Below are positions 32,661 to 44,667 of a DNA stretch of 64,000 nt, in pieces. How positions within the stretch are numbered: the first letter of the stretch is position 1; every line of letters begins with the position of its first letter. This DNA comes from Pomphorhynchus laevis (taxonomy: Eukaryota > Acanthocephala > Palaeacanthocephala > Echinorhynchida > Pomphorhynchidae). The notes beneath the pieces were generated by a model. That model had not been told where the DNA came from and did not search any database. It saw nothing but the letters and a program-made list of their open reading frames with translations. Both the position numbers and the translations under genes were made by a program. Location: positions 1-64,000 of the forward strand of contig WNNJ02000012.1 of NCBI GenBank assembly GCA_012934845.2. The letters are read 5' to 3'.

Positions 32661-34090
32661 GATGGAAAAAAAATTTTCCTTTTTTTTCTTCAAAAATTTA
32701 GAGAAACTTTTATTAATTTTTTTAACTACGTCGGTTATTTCATTTTTGCTATTTATTTTTGTTTATACAAATGTTTAATATTACTTTTTTTGTCTGTGTA
32801 CACTATGTATTGGAACGCTTGCTTAAAAGAATCCTAGACTAAAATTTGAAGAGAATGATAAGAAGATGCAGAGATAAAAATCACAGAAGAAAGCGCGAAT
32901 CGAAAATTCCTGAGAAACGGGATATGACACTCTTAACACAATTCATTATGTATTTTTTGGATGTTTACTACTTTTTCAAAAAAAAATTTCTTCTTCACTA
33001 GACGCAGGTGCTTCCATTGATCTCTTTAAAATATTTAAATGCGAACAACGTATTGTGGCATACGCTGATGATACCACAGTCCTGTTCTCTGCACGCAGGT
33101 GCAAAGACTTAATATAAGACATCATATTTTTCTTTTTAAGATTAAAAGAACAGTGACCCAAGTCCAATGTTATTTTAAATTCCGCTAAATCGCAAATTGT
33201 TGTCTTTCATGGCGCCTCTGAAACAAAGTTGACCTTAGAGTAAACGGTAAACTCAGTAAATCATGTGGTTGACCGGCTGCACAAACCTAATCGATTATTG
33301 CATGAGCCCGTTAGAAAAGCATGGATCTACGATTAACTGTTTTAGTTTATCACCAAACTGGTGCAAGAATGCTGTCGCTACTGTTTGCACTTTGATTATT
33401 GATTCCGCATCAACTGGTGTAAACGAGTATTGTTTCACTTTATTGTCAAGTCGTCACCCTGATTATCCTCTTAGTTCCACAGAAAATTCTGTTATTCCAC
33501 ATCTACTAACATAAACTTTTCGTGGTCCGTTATGCATTCACCATGGCTGCACTACGCCTGTGGAACAAACATCCTCGTGACACAAAATCATTGATGTCAC
33601 TTAAACACTTTTAAACTTCCTTAATCGCCATACTTCTTGCAAACGAACTAAAATAACACTTTCAGCTGCAATCAATTCAATAACTTTACACACAAGTTCA
33701 AACATTTATTCTTTATTAACTACTACTAGATTAGACAAGTATATCGTTAAAATAACCTGGCAATGCATGATATCAAGGAAACATTTTAATAAAAGCGTTA
33801 TACGAAACTTTATTAACAAATATAAAATTGTGAAAACATTCAAGATAATAAGATTTAACCGATCTAATGATATTATATCGTTTTTGACCCGGAAGTTAAA
33901 AATTTCACAACATTACAACTTTATGTTACTGGTATTACTTTAATAAAGGCTTACTTATAATATAATTGTAACATACAAAATTTGAGAGATAATAACATAA
34001 AGTAAGTTATACCCGGAAGAATTCGAGATTAAAATTTGAAGAAACGACAAAAATTAGAAAGGTTTTTAAATACTTAGAAAGCATTGATTT
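32661..34090. repeat. Mosaic of LINE fragments (composite unit, second copy)
   Basis: This repeats 23871-25330 at an offset of about 8,785 bp: a LINE B-like 3' end, a family A RT fragment at about 33005-33235 (YADD region), the ALRLWNKHPRDTKS-like C-terminal text at about 33540-33605, and a diverged family B ORF1 start at about 33735-33930. No open gene remains. Confidence 0.75.
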
Positions 34091-34545
34091 TTAACCTTAT
34101 CAATACGATACCTGTAAGAATTCGAGATTAAAATTTGAAGAAAACGAAAAGAAGACACAGAGTCAAACAGCCACAGAAGATACAGTGCGAAACATAAAAC
34201 TCCTGAGAACCTAGATATGCCATAATGTAGTAACCCTCTTGAAAAATTCATTTGCGTTTTTGTGGAATGCTTTCTACTTTTTCAAATAAATTAAAAAAAA
34301 CTGAAATTACAGATGTTCGCTAAAACAATTTTTTTAAAAGCAGTATTCTCTAAATATAAATAGTAGAAAATTAAACAAGATCCTTATGAGATCAGTTGAA
34401 TATCCAATTTAAATGATCTACATAAAAATTATTTTTTAATAATTAAATTTCGCCATAACATTACTTAATTAAGAAAAAGACACAATATAAAATGCATAAC
34501 CAATATGGCTGACTACTGTGATATTAATATCATCATGAAAAACAT
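34091..34545. repeat. Family B-like 3' end and flank before LINE B2
   Basis: This matches 25385-25835 and includes a 5'-truncated LINE 3' end (to CTACTTTTTCAAATAAATT at about 34275-34292) followed by AT-rich flank. At about 34545 it jumps directly into the LINE leader, skipping the equivalent of 25836-26454. Confidence 0.75.
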
Positions 34546-34675
34546 ATAATATCGGTAAGTGGTTTTGTGGTGACTTTGTTTTAACTTTGTTTTAACTTTT
34601 TCTTATTTTTTCTTTTTGTTGTGTTTGACTTCTGATTGTTTCTAAGTTTCATTTTTAATAGTTTTTTAATTAAAT

Positions 34676-35788
34676 ATGGAATCGATAATGCTGTCTCCTA
34701 CCAGGCTTGATAAATATATTGTTAAAGTAAACTGGCAATCCGTGATGACTAGAGATATGTTCAACCTAAATATGATAAGGCGTTTTATTAAACATAATAG
34801 TCCTATAAGACTGTTTAAACGAATTAGGTTTAGTGGTTCATATGCCATTGTATCTTTTTTTGAAGTTGATGTAAAAAACCAATTTATATCTTTTTTTGCC
34901 GATTCTACCGATTTTTCGGTTATTGACATATCCCCTAAAAGAAATGTTATCCTAAAATTTATTCCAATATTCGCCGAGCATAGTGAAATCTCAATGTTTT
35001 GCTCTGAAATTGGTGTTAAGATGCTTAAAAAGATAGCTATCTCAAACACACATTTTACAACTGTATTAGCAAAAGTAGATAACGAAAAGATATTTTTAGC
35101 AAAAAACGGCCATGCTCATTTGTTAGGACACGAAATTAAGATTGTTGAAATGGATGACAACGTATACAATAGTTTTAGGTTTCCCCAATGCTTTAGATGC
35201 CAAGAATGGGGTCATTACTCCCGTTTATGCCAGAAGAAAGTAAAGTGTGTTCACTGTGCAGAATCACACAACTCCAACACTTGTACTAATAGACACACCC
35301 ATAAATGCGCAAACTGTGGGGAAGGTCACAAAGCATACAATAAATCTTGCCAACACTTCCAAAATTACATACTACCATATAACTTACAACATAATCAAGA
35401 AGTTAACTCCAACATATCATTCGCATCGGTTGCATCAAAACAACCCATTGTAACAAATGCAGATCATAATATCAACCAATACCCCTGCAAAACACCTACT
35501 AAACATAGTGATGCTAGTATGGATATGAATTCTATTAATAATCGATTAGAAAAACTATCTAAAGAAATAGAGCAAAATAAAAATTACTGTCAGAAAGAAC
35601 TCAGATCAATAAACGATGAGTTGGACAATATCAATGATAAAATTATTAATCTAGGATATGGAATGGATAAAGTTGTACAAGTAGTAGAAAATCTATCAAA
35701 CAATCAAACAATCTTTAGCACCCAAGTGATATCTCTCTTAAAAGAATACGGACTAGAATTTAAATGCACCACATCTTCAACGAAATGA
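34676..35788 (+). CDS. LINE B2 ORF1: zinc-knuckle nucleic-acid-binding protein
   Basis: 370 codons, open throughout, and only a few residues different from the ORF1 at 26580. Three zinc knuckles lie at residues ~168-222, and a coiled-coil-like C-terminal part at ~285-350 may drive oligomerisation. The protein would bind the LINE transcript to form the ribonucleoprotein used in retrotransposition. The start is the first ATG of the frame, after a T-rich leader. The stop TGA (35786-35788) overlaps the ORF2 ATG by ATGA, which suggests translational coupling. Confidence 0.92.
   Translation: MESIMLSPTRLDKYIVKVNWQSVMTRDMFNLNMIRRFIKHNSPIRLFKRIRFSGSYAIVSFFEVDVKNQFISFFADSTDFSVIDISPKRNVILKFIPIFAEHSEISMFCSEIGVKMLKKIAISNTHFTTVLAKVDNEKIFLAKNGHAHLLGHEIKIVEMDDNVYNSFRFPQCFRCQEWGHYSRLCQKKVKCVHCAESHNSNTCTNRHTHKCANCGEGHKAYNKSCQHFQNYILPYNLQHNQEVNSNISFASVASKQPIVTNADHNINQYPCKTPTKHSDASMDMNSINNRLEKLSKEIEQNKNYCQKELRSINDELDNINDKIINLGYGMDKVVQVVENLSNNQTIFSTQVISLLKEYGLEFKCTTSSTK
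35785..35788 (+). promoter_or_regulatory. ATGA stop/start overlap coupling LINE ORF1 and ORF2
   Basis: The ORF2 ATG shares three bases with the ORF1 TGA stop. The same ATGA is kept at 27689-27692 and 41377-41380, although the third copy is otherwise degenerate. Such overlaps are known in some LINEs to support ORF2 translation by termination-reinitiation. The mechanism here is inferred. Confidence 0.6.
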
Positions 35789-38496
35789 ACAATAATAAAC
35801 TAGCAATCGTCTCATGGAACTGTGCTTCAGTATCAAATGCAGCTCATCTTTTAAAAGAGGGATACTTTAATGTAGTCGCTTTACAAGAAGCAAGAACACA
35901 AAGAGTTCTATCTGATGTATTCCTAGAATATAATCTATTTCACTTAAATATTAAGAACGATAGCCCATTTAACTTGGCCACCTATATTAATAAATATTTA
36001 CACCCTTCTTTAATAATGTCCGGCTATAACGATTTCTTTTCATTTCAAATAATAAAAATTATTCTAAACGGTGCAGCATTTAAATTTGCAAATATATATA
36101 TTAAGAGTAAGGCTAAGTCAAAAAAAGGTTTGTGGCCTAGAAAATTTGCAGATGAGATTAGAAATAAGTTTCAGTGGCTAATGGATAATAATTTGGATTT
36201 CATTATAGGTGACTACAACGATAACGGCGGAGTTAATATAATAAGATGCATTAACGATAGGTTTACAGTAGAACTTCCAAACGAATATACTTTTTTTAAT
36301 CGTACAAAGAAATGGTTTTCCACTATCGACTTTGCAATTTTAAACAGAGACAGTGCTATTGACATTGAATGGCGATGTAACATTCAACCAGAAAACTCCA
36401 TAATAGGTCACTGCATGGTTGTATTTGAATCTAAATCAACCAAAACATTTTTAAAGACTGTATTCGCTCCTAATTCCATCAACATTAATAATTTTAATCA
36501 GTCAGTAACATCGTACTTGTCTACCTCGTTAGATCGGTTACATTGTCATGAGTTTAAAAATCTTCTAGGTCCCCATCTGGATAGTGATAATCCAAAGTTT
36601 AAAGTTTCTCAAGTCGCCTCTGTAATAAATAATTATTTTAATATTAATTTTAACCTTTCTACTCTATATATCAATTCTGAAATTTTATCTGAAATCAATA
36701 TTAATTTTTACACCATTATAAACGATGGATTTCTTTCGTTCCTTAGAAACATTAATGTAATCCACCACAAACACACCAACGACATTTCATTTCTCTTAGT
36801 GAATAATATTCTTGAAGGCATAAATAAATGCTTACTGAATGCATCCGACACCTTTTTATATAAGCAAAGATCGATAAACCGCAAATATTCAAACATCAAA
36901 ATTAAAAAATTAAAAATGAAACAAAATTTACTAGATTTATGTGGAAATCTTGAGGAGGCGCATAGGATTCAGTCTTACATAGAAAGATTGCAATATAAGT
37001 TAATCCTAACCAATGAAATAAAGAAGATTAAATGTTATAAACCGTTTTCCAAAAATTGGTGGAATACAGTACATCGTAGAAAATTCAGAACTTGGAAAAC
37101 GGCAGCATCCCGTTGGATCTCATCAACATCTTTTGACGAAGTCCAAGAAGCTATAAGAACAAAATTAACATCTAACGCTGAAACCTTAAATGACGAAAAG
37201 ATGCTAAACAAATATCTAATTTTAGACTGTATTAATACATCAGTAGGCATCGATATATCCTATAAGGATATACTAGACGCATTTCCTAGTAATTCGAAAG
37301 TTTCAAGCAATGGAATGTCATGTCCTCCGGCTGCAATAAAACTTCTAAGTTTAAAGAATAAAATAAGAATAGCCAAGCATCTAGTAAACTGCTCACTGTC
37401 GGAGTATCTAAGCATTGGATGTGGTAAAATGATAATTTTACCGAAAAATAAATTTATCAATAATATAAAAGATATCCGTCCAATTACAATTTCCAACCCA
37501 TTACTAACGGCAGTTGAAAGAGCTTTGGCAATAAAAGTCTCGCAATTTTATGAACGAAACAATCTAATTAACAATAATATCTTCGGTTTTAGGAAAGGAA
37601 AAAGCACAGTTGGTGCGGTACGGGATTTACAGATGTTCATTAATAAATATAATTGTCCGTGGATACTATATTCCCTTGATATTTCAGGAGCTTTTGATAA
37701 TATATCTCAAGCAGAAATTTTAAAAACATTGATAAGGGATAAAGTTCCAAGTAACATAATTAAACGAATATGGGCTTGTCTCAAAGCAAGATATTTTTAC
37801 ATTGATGGACATAAAGATACAAAATATTACCTCAAGCAAGGTGTGCCGCAAGGATCTCCATTAAGTCCGATACTTTATGTAATTACCACTAGACATATTT
37901 TAAACAATCTATGTGATAAACTCGTGCATGGAGTCATCTACGCTGACGACATTTCTTTGGTCTTTCTGAGAACCAAAAAGATGGCGTCAAAGGAGAAGTG
38001 TATGGAAAAATGCAAGATCGTCATTGACAAAATAAAACGTCGCCTGGCACGCTTAGGTTTAAATTTTAACATGAATAAATTTAAATACATTACCGGAAAA
38101 TTCAAACACAAACGTGAGTTTACACGATTTGATGTAACAACTAACGGAAAACATTGCAGGACGGTAAAAATATTAGGATCGACTTTCACACCATCATTGT
38201 CAAAAAAGCCAGATATGAACAAACTCAGAAAAATCATTAAAAAAGGTATATCAGTTTTTCACAGAGCCTTGAAACTTAATATATCATTAAGTAAATCATG
38301 CATTGTTTTAAATACATTTATTCTGTCTGGTTTATACTTCTATTCTAGAAATAGGCCGCCTGAACAACGACAAACCTATCTAGACTTAGTTATGACGATG
38401 TTAAAAACAAACAAGAACACCAGTAGTTGCATGCATAAAAACATGTTAACAAAATATATCAATTTTTATTATAGAAAAATTATAAATGGTTTATGA
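35785..38496 (+). CDS. LINE B2 ORF2: APE-type endonuclease and reverse transcriptase
   Basis: 903 codons from the ATG at 35785; an upstream in-frame ATG at 35764 would add seven residues. I prefer 35785 because the ATGA overlap and the MNNN- start recur at 27689 and 41377. The endonuclease covers ~1-220: IVSWNCAS, VVALQEARTQ with the catalytic Glu, FANIYIKS, FIIGDYNDNGG, STIDFAIL and IIGHCMV. The RT covers ~480-780: DIRPITISN, YSLDISGAFDNIS (motif A), GVPQGSPLSPILY (B), VIYADDISLVF (C) and VKILGSTF. A lysine-rich C-terminus follows and there is no RNase H. Together these nick genomic DNA and prime cDNA synthesis. This is the only undamaged ORF2 in the window. Confidence 0.93.
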   Translation: MNNNKLAIVSWNCASVSNAAHLLKEGYFNVVALQEARTQRVLSDVFLEYNLFHLNIKNDSPFNLATYINKYLHPSLIMSGYNDFFSFQIIKIILNGAAFKFANIYIKSKAKSKKGLWPRKFADEIRNKFQWLMDNNLDFIIGDYNDNGGVNIIRCINDRFTVELPNEYTFFNRTKKWFSTIDFAILNRDSAIDIEWRCNIQPENSIIGHCMVVFESKSTKTFLKTVFAPNSININNFNQSVTSYLSTSLDRLHCHEFKNLLGPHLDSDNPKFKVSQVASVINNYFNINFNLSTLYINSEILSEININFYTIINDGFLSFLRNINVIHHKHTNDISFLLVNNILEGINKCLLNASDTFLYKQRSINRKYSNIKIKKLKMKQNLLDLCGNLEEAHRIQSYIERLQYKLILTNEIKKIKCYKPFSKNWWNTVHRRKFRTWKTAASRWISSTSFDEVQEAIRTKLTSNAETLNDEKMLNKYLILDCINTSVGIDISYKDILDAFPSNSKVSSNGMSCPPAAIKLLSLKNKIRIAKHLVNCSLSEYLSIGCGKMIILPKNKFINNIKDIRPITISNPLLTAVERALAIKVSQFYERNNLINNNIFGFRKGKSTVGAVRDLQMFINKYNCPWILYSLDISGAFDNISQAEILKTLIRDKVPSNIIKRIWACLKARYFYIDGHKDTKYYLKQGVPQGSPLSPILYVITTRHILNNLCDKLVHGVIYADDISLVFLRTKKMASKEKCMEKCKIVIDKIKRRLARLGLNFNMNKFKYITGKFKHKREFTRFDVTTNGKHCRTVKILGSTFTPSLSKKPDMNKLRKIIKKGISVFHRALKLNISLSKSCIVLNTFILSGLYFYSRNRPPEQRQTYLDLVMTMLKTNKNTSSCMHKNMLTKYINFYYRKIINGL

Positions 38497-38788
38497 AATC
38501 AATAAAACACTTTAAATACTGAGAATACATTTTATTTTTCAGATAAATCATTTCTGTCATCATTGCAGATTATAATTTTATTTTTTGTAATAATTTTAAT
38601 TATTATTTGTGTTTATGTACATTGTTAATTGGAATGCTACTATGGAAGAATCCGCGACAATAATATGAAGAAAACGAACAGAAGACACAATGCAAGGCAA
38701 ACAATTTCTAGGAACCATGGATTTGACACAAAACAATTCATATGTTTCTGTTTCGAATGTTTTCTACTTTTTCAAATAAATTGTAAAA

Positions 38789-39539
38789 AAAAACATATCA
38801 TTTAAAAAAGTTTGAGATCTAAAGTAAATACAGTAAGTTTCCAAACATAAAGTGTCCAATGATGATTTGCTCAATGAGCACAGAGGACATACCATGCCGA
38901 TGCAGTAGTTTAAAAGAATAATATTAGCATTTCTCATTGGCATATTCTTTGGAGTAGCAGGTTATTTAGTCTCTGAAAAAGGCCATAGGCAATCATCGTC
39001 CCGACTTAATAATTAGAAGAAAATTTTGTTGCTTGTTAATGCCAGTTGCTGTGCATTGCCCTGCGCTAACGTGACAACTTTAGCGCAGGGCAATGCTTGG
39101 TAATTCTCATAGATTTATCGCACAGCTTGTAAACGGTGTTTTCATAACAGGCTTCTACAGCCAACAATTTGGTTAGTGCTGTACAAGTGTCTGTTGTTCG
39201 TTAAATTGTCACTTGATTTTTCAACACTTTTCTGCTAAATTGTTATTATATTTTTATACATTTGTAAATAAAAAATAAAACCGTTTGTAATGGTTGAACA
39301 AAATGATTGGGCAATAAAGAATTGATTTGTTAAATACGTTTGTACATGTTTCACCATTCAATGGTCAAATACTTTCTAGTTTAACTTTGCACTTGAACAT
39401 ATTTAGTGTTGATTATTTTCAATTTTTGATAGACAAATACAATAAATAATGAATGCCTTTCAAAGTAATTGTTAAAAATAAATAAAGTATTTAGTCATTG
39501 TTAACACGTAATTACTTAAGAATATTTAAATTTATAATG
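38789..39539. repeat. 213-bp repeat, conserved hairpin flank and AT-rich spacer
   Basis: 38789-39001 is the third copy of the 213-bp repeat. 39002-39410 matches 30911-31317, with the 17-bp hairpin at 39053-39096. 39411-39539 is AT-rich and has no counterpart after 31317. Confidence 0.8.
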
Positions 39540-40209
39540 TTATAAACCGTTTTCTTAAAACTAGTGGAATACAGTACACAATCGAAAATTCAAACTTGGA
39601 AAACGACATCATCCCCGAATCGCATCAACATCTTTTGACGTAGTCCAGGAATCTATTAGAACTAAATTAACAAATAACGCTGACACTTTAAATGACAAAA
39701 AGATGCTAAACAAATGTCTGATTTTAGATTGTATTAGCACATCGGTAGGCATCGATATCTCTTACAATGACATATTAGACGCATTTACTCGTAATTCAAA
39801 AGTCTCAAGCAATGGAATGCCATGTCCTCCGTCTTCAATAAAACTTCTTAGAATAAAGAATAAAATCAAAATTGCCAAGCATCTAATAAATTGCTATATG
39901 TCAGAGTATCTAAGCATTCGATGGTGCAAAATGTCAATTTACCAATAAATAAATTTGTCAATATTATAAAGGATATTTGTCCAATAAAAATATCCAACCC
40001 TCTATAAACGAAGGCTAAAAGAGTTCTGGCAATAAAAGTCTCTGAATTTTACAAACGCAACAATCTGATTAACAATAACATCTTCGGTTTAAGAAAAGAA
40101 AAAGCACAATTGGTGGAGTACGAGATTTACAAATGTGTATTATTAAATATAATTGTCATTGACAACTCTTTTTTCTAGATATTTCAGCAGCTTTAATAAT
40201 ATATGTTAA
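39540..40209 (+). mobile_element. LINE family B internal fragment (B6)
   Basis: This is a piece of ORF2 from the linker (CYKPF-like text) to RT motif A (ISAAL at about 40180). It is more diverged from the intact element than any other family B fragment here, with many frame breaks; the longest open stretch is 39703-39948. It lies between the hairpin flank and the degenerate B3 element. Confidence 0.75.
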
Positions 40210-40290
40210 GATATATTATGTTATAGTAATCTTTAAATAATATATCTTTTGATATATTACGTTATAGTAATCTTTAAATAATATATCTTA
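40210..40290. repeat. Two tandem copies of a 41-bp AT-rich unit
   Basis: The unit GATATATTAYGTTATAGTAA with its continuation CTTTAAATAATATATCTT occurs at 40210-40250 and 40251-40290, with one difference. It separates two LINE fragments. Confidence 0.8.
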
Positions 40291-40299
40291 TTGCTCCGA

Positions 40300-43200
40300 C
40301 TATGATGATAAACATATTGTTAAAGTCAACTGGCAATGCATGATGTCTAGGGAATATTTCAACATAAACATTGAAAGACGCTTTATTCAACATAATTGCT
40401 CCATAAAACTGTTTAAACGAATTAGATTTAATGGATCATATGCCATTGTCTTTTTTCGATGCAGACGTAAAAAATCAATTTATATCGCTTTTTGCTGACT
40501 CCGCCGATTTTTCTGTTATTGACATTTCCCCTAAGAGTAACGTTGTATTAAAGTTTATTTCAATTTTCGCTGAGGATAATGAGATCGTATTGTTTTGCTC
40601 TGAAATAGGTTTAAAATTTCTAAAAAAGATAACTACCGCAAATATACACTTTATAAGTGTTCTCGCTAAAGTAGATAATGAAAAGATATTTTAAAATAAT
40701 CATGCTCATTTGTTAGGTCACGAAATCAAGATTGTTGAAATGGGGGATAATGCATATAACACTTTTCGTTTTCTTCAATGCTTTAGAAACCAAGAATGGG
40801 GTCATTATTATCGTTTGTCCAAAAAGAAGTGAAATGTGTTCACTGTGGCGGATCACACAATTCCGACATATGTACCAACAGACACACCCATAAATGCGCA
40901 AACTGTGGTGAAGGTCATAAAGCATATAACAAAAATCGTGTCAGCATTTTCAAAATTACATTTTGCCCTACAATTTACAGCATAACAGAGAAGTTCATAA
41001 TAACATATCGTTTGCATCAATTGCGTCAAAAAGACCTATAATTATTATTCCAGACAGTAATAACAACCAGCAACCGTGCACAACACCTACTAAGCATAGT
41101 GATGATAGTACAAGTATGAATTTAATAAATAGTCGCTTAGATGAACTATCTAAAGAAATTGATGGAAATAGAAATTATTGTCAAAAAGAGCTCCGTTCCA
41201 ATAAACGATGAGCTAGATAATATAAATGAAAATATTATAAATTTAGGATATGGTATGGATAAAGTTGTTCAAGTAGTGGAAAATCTGTCAAACAATCAAT
41301 CGATTTTTAGTACCCAAGTGATATCTATTCTAAAAGAATTCGGACTAGAATTTAAAAGCGCAGTATCCTCTACACAATGAACAATAATAATCTAGTTATC
41401 GTTTTATGGAATTGTGGGTCAACATCAAATGCAACTCAACTGTTAAGAGAGGGATACTTCGACGTAATCGCTTTACAAGAGGCACGAACACAAAGTGTTC
41501 TTTCTGATGTATTCTTTGAGTATATATTATTCCACCTAAATATTAAGAACGATGATCCATTTAACCTGGCTACCTATATTAAGAAATATCTAGACCCCTC
41601 TTTACTAATGTCAGGCAACAACGATTTATTTTCTTTTCAAATAATAAAAATACTGTTAAACGGCTCCGCATTTAAATTTGCAAATGTTAATATTAAGAGT
41701 AAGACAAAGTCAAGAAAAGGTTTGTGGCCCAGAACATTTGCAGATGAGATTAGAAGCAATTTTTAGTGGTTAATAATTTGGACTTTATTATAGGCGATTA
41801 CAACGATAACTGTGGAATTAATATTAGAAGATGCATTAACGATAAGTTTACCGTCGAACTTCCAAAGGAATATACTTTTTTTAATCGTTTAAAGAAGTGG
41901 TTTTCAACTATCGACTTTGCAATTTTAAACAAAACCAGTACTATTGAAGTTGAATGGCGGTACAACATTCAACCAGAGAACGCTATAATTGGACACCGCA
42001 TGGTTGTATTTGAATCGAAATCAACAAATACTTTTTTAAAACTGTATTCGCCCCTAATTCTATCGGCATTAATAGTTTTAATCATGCAGTCTCATTGTAC
42101 TTGTCTACCTCGTTAGATCGGGTGTATGATTGTGAGTTTAAGAATCTTTTAAGTACTAATCTGGATAGTGATGACACAAGCTTTAAATTCACACAAATCT
42201 CCTCTGTAATAAACAATAGTTTTTATGCGAATTTTGACACATTTGCTTTTTATCCTAATTCTGAAATTTTATCTGAACTCAATAATAATTTTTATACCAT
42301 CATAAATGAGGGATTTATTCTGTTCCTTAGAAAAAACAATATAATCCAGCATAATAATTCTAACGACAGTTCAAGTCTCTTAAAGAATAATATTCTTGAA
42401 GGCATAAATAAGTGTGTATTGAATGCATCTTACACTTTTTTATACAAACAAAGATCGACAAATCGCAATTACTCAAACATCAAAATCAAAAAATTAAAAA
42501 TGAAACAAAATTTATTAGATCTATGTGGAAATCTTGAGTAGGCGTGTAAGATTCAAGCGTACATAGACATACTGCAATATAAGTTAATCCTAACTAATGA
42601 AATAAAGAAGATTAAATGCTACAAACCGTTTTCGAAGAACTGGTGGAATACAGTACACCATCGAAAATTTAGAACTTGAAAACGGCAGCATCCCGTTGGA
42701 TCTCATCAACATCTTTTGACGTAGTCCAAGAAGCTATTAGTACCAAATTAACATATAAAGCTGAAACCTGTAATGACGAAAAGATACTAAACAAATGCCT
42801 GATATTAGACTGTATCAACACATCGGTAGGCATCGAACTCTCCTACGATGATAAGCATTTCCTCGTAACTCGAAAGTTTCAAGCAATGAAATGTCATGCC
42901 CTCCTGCTGCAATAAAACTTCTAAGCTTAAATAATAAAATCAGAATAGCCAAACATTTTGTAAATTGCCCACTGTCAGAGCATCTAAGCATTGGATGTGG
43001 CAAAATGATAATTTTACCGAAAAATAAATTTATCAATAATATTAAAGATATTCGTCCAATCACAATTTCAAACCCCCTACTAACGGCAGTTGAAAGAGCT
43101 TTAGCAATAAAAGTCTCTGAATTTTACGAAAGCAACAACCTGATAAACAAAATCATTTTCGGTTTTAGAAAAAGAAAAAGCACAATTGGTGCAGTACGAG

Positions 43201-44060
43201 ACTTACAAATGTTTATTAATAAATATAACTGTCCTTGGATACTTTATTCTCTAGATATTTCAGCAGCTTTTGATAATATAACTTAAGAAGAAATTTTAAA
43301 ATCATTGATAAGGGATAAAGTTCCAAGTAACATAATTAAGAGAATATGGGCTTGTCTCAAAGCCAGATATTTCTATATTAACGGATATAAAGATACAAAA
43401 TATTATCTAACGCAAGGTGTGCCGCAAAGATCTCCATTAAGTCCGATACTTTATGTAATTACTACAAGACACATCTTAAGCAAGATATGTGATAAATTTG
43501 TGCATGGAGTCATCTACGCTGACGACATTTTTTGGTCTTTCTAAAAACCAAAAAGATGGCTTCATACAAAAAATGTATGGAGAAATGCATGGGCATCATT
43601 GACAAAATAAAACATCACCTGTCACGCTTAGGTTTAAATTTAAACCTAACATGACTAAATTTAAATACATTACAGGAAAATTCAAACACAAACGTGAATT
43701 TGATAGATTTGATAAAACATCTCACGGAAAACATTGCAGGATAGTAAAGATTTTAGGTTCCACTTTTACTCCATCATTGTCGAATAAGCCAGATATGAAT
43801 AAACTCAAAAAATCATTAAATAAGGTTTGTCAGTTTTTCACCGAGCGTTAACACTTGATATCTCATTAAGAAGATCATGCATTCTTTTAAATACATTTAT
43901 TCTCTCGGGTTTATACTTCTACTCAAGTTATATGCCACCAGAACAACATCGCCCATACCTAGACTGTGTAATGAAAATGTTAAGAACAAACAAAATCACC
44001 AGTAGTAGCTTGAACCAAAACATGTTAAAAAAATAAACATTTTATTATAAAAAATTATAA
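40300..44060 (+). mobile_element. LINE family B, near full-length degenerate copy (B3)
   Basis: ORF1 is recognisable from about 40310 (KHIVKVNWQCMMS) to the ATGA overlap at 41377-41380. It carries frameshifts and has lost residues in the first knuckle; the second and third knuckles persist (CVHCGGSHNSDIC, CANCGEGHKAYNKN). ORF2 runs from 41377 to about 44036 in at least nine open pieces, with frame breaks near 41766, 42060, 42540, 42660, 42850, 43284, 43540 and 43830. From 42245 onward it is nearly identical to the copies at 22040 and 31318. Confidence 0.85.
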
Positions 44061-44667
44061 GTAGTTGATGGAAAAAAAATTTTCCTTTTTTTTCTTCAAA
44101 AATTTAGAGAAACTTTTATTAATTTTTTTAACTACGTCGGTTATTTCATTTTTGCTATTTATTTTTGTTTATACAAATGTTTAATATTACTTTTTTTGTC
44201 TGTGTACACTATGCATTGGAACGCTTGCTTGAAAGAATTTTGACTGAAATTTGAAGAGAATGATAAGAAGATGCAGAGATAAAAATCACGGAAGAAAGCG
44301 CGAATCGAAAATTCATGAGAAACTGGATATGACACTCTTAACACAATTCTTTATGTATTTTTCGGATGTTATCTACTTTTTCAAAAAAATTGTTTCTTCT
44401 TCTTTGGACGCAGGTGCTTCCATTGAACTCTTTAAAATATTTAAATGCGAACAACTTCTTGTGGCACACGCTGATGATATCACAGCCCTGTTCTCTGCGC
44501 GCAGGTGCAAAGACTTAATATAAGACATCATATGTTTCTTTTTAAGATTAAAAGAACAGTGACCCAAGTCCAATGTTATTTTAAATTCCGCTAAATCGCA
44601 AATTGTTGTCTTTCATGGCGCCTCTGAAACAAAGTTGACCTTAGAGTAACCGGTAAACTCAGTAAAT
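44061..44667. repeat. Mosaic of LINE fragments (composite unit, third copy)
   Basis: This matches 23871-24470 and 32661-33260: the 3' UTR of the degenerate LINE, a LINE B-like 3' end at 44250-44390 and a family A RT fragment at about 44418-44640. The unit then enters a large inverted repeat. Confidence 0.75.

Larger units (their letters stand above)
34546..38788 (+). mobile_element. LINE family B with both ORFs open (B2), 5' leader shortened
   Basis: This is the best-preserved element in the window. About 130 bp of leader precede ORF1 (34676-35788), ORF2 (35785-38496) and a 3' UTR with an A-rich tail before the 213-bp repeat. Both reading frames are uninterrupted. The leader lacks the first ~150 bp present in B1, so it may have lost its promoter while keeping coding capacity. 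The family is Jockey-like: three zinc knuckles in ORF1, APE endonuclease and RT in ORF2, no RNase H. Confidence 0.92.
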
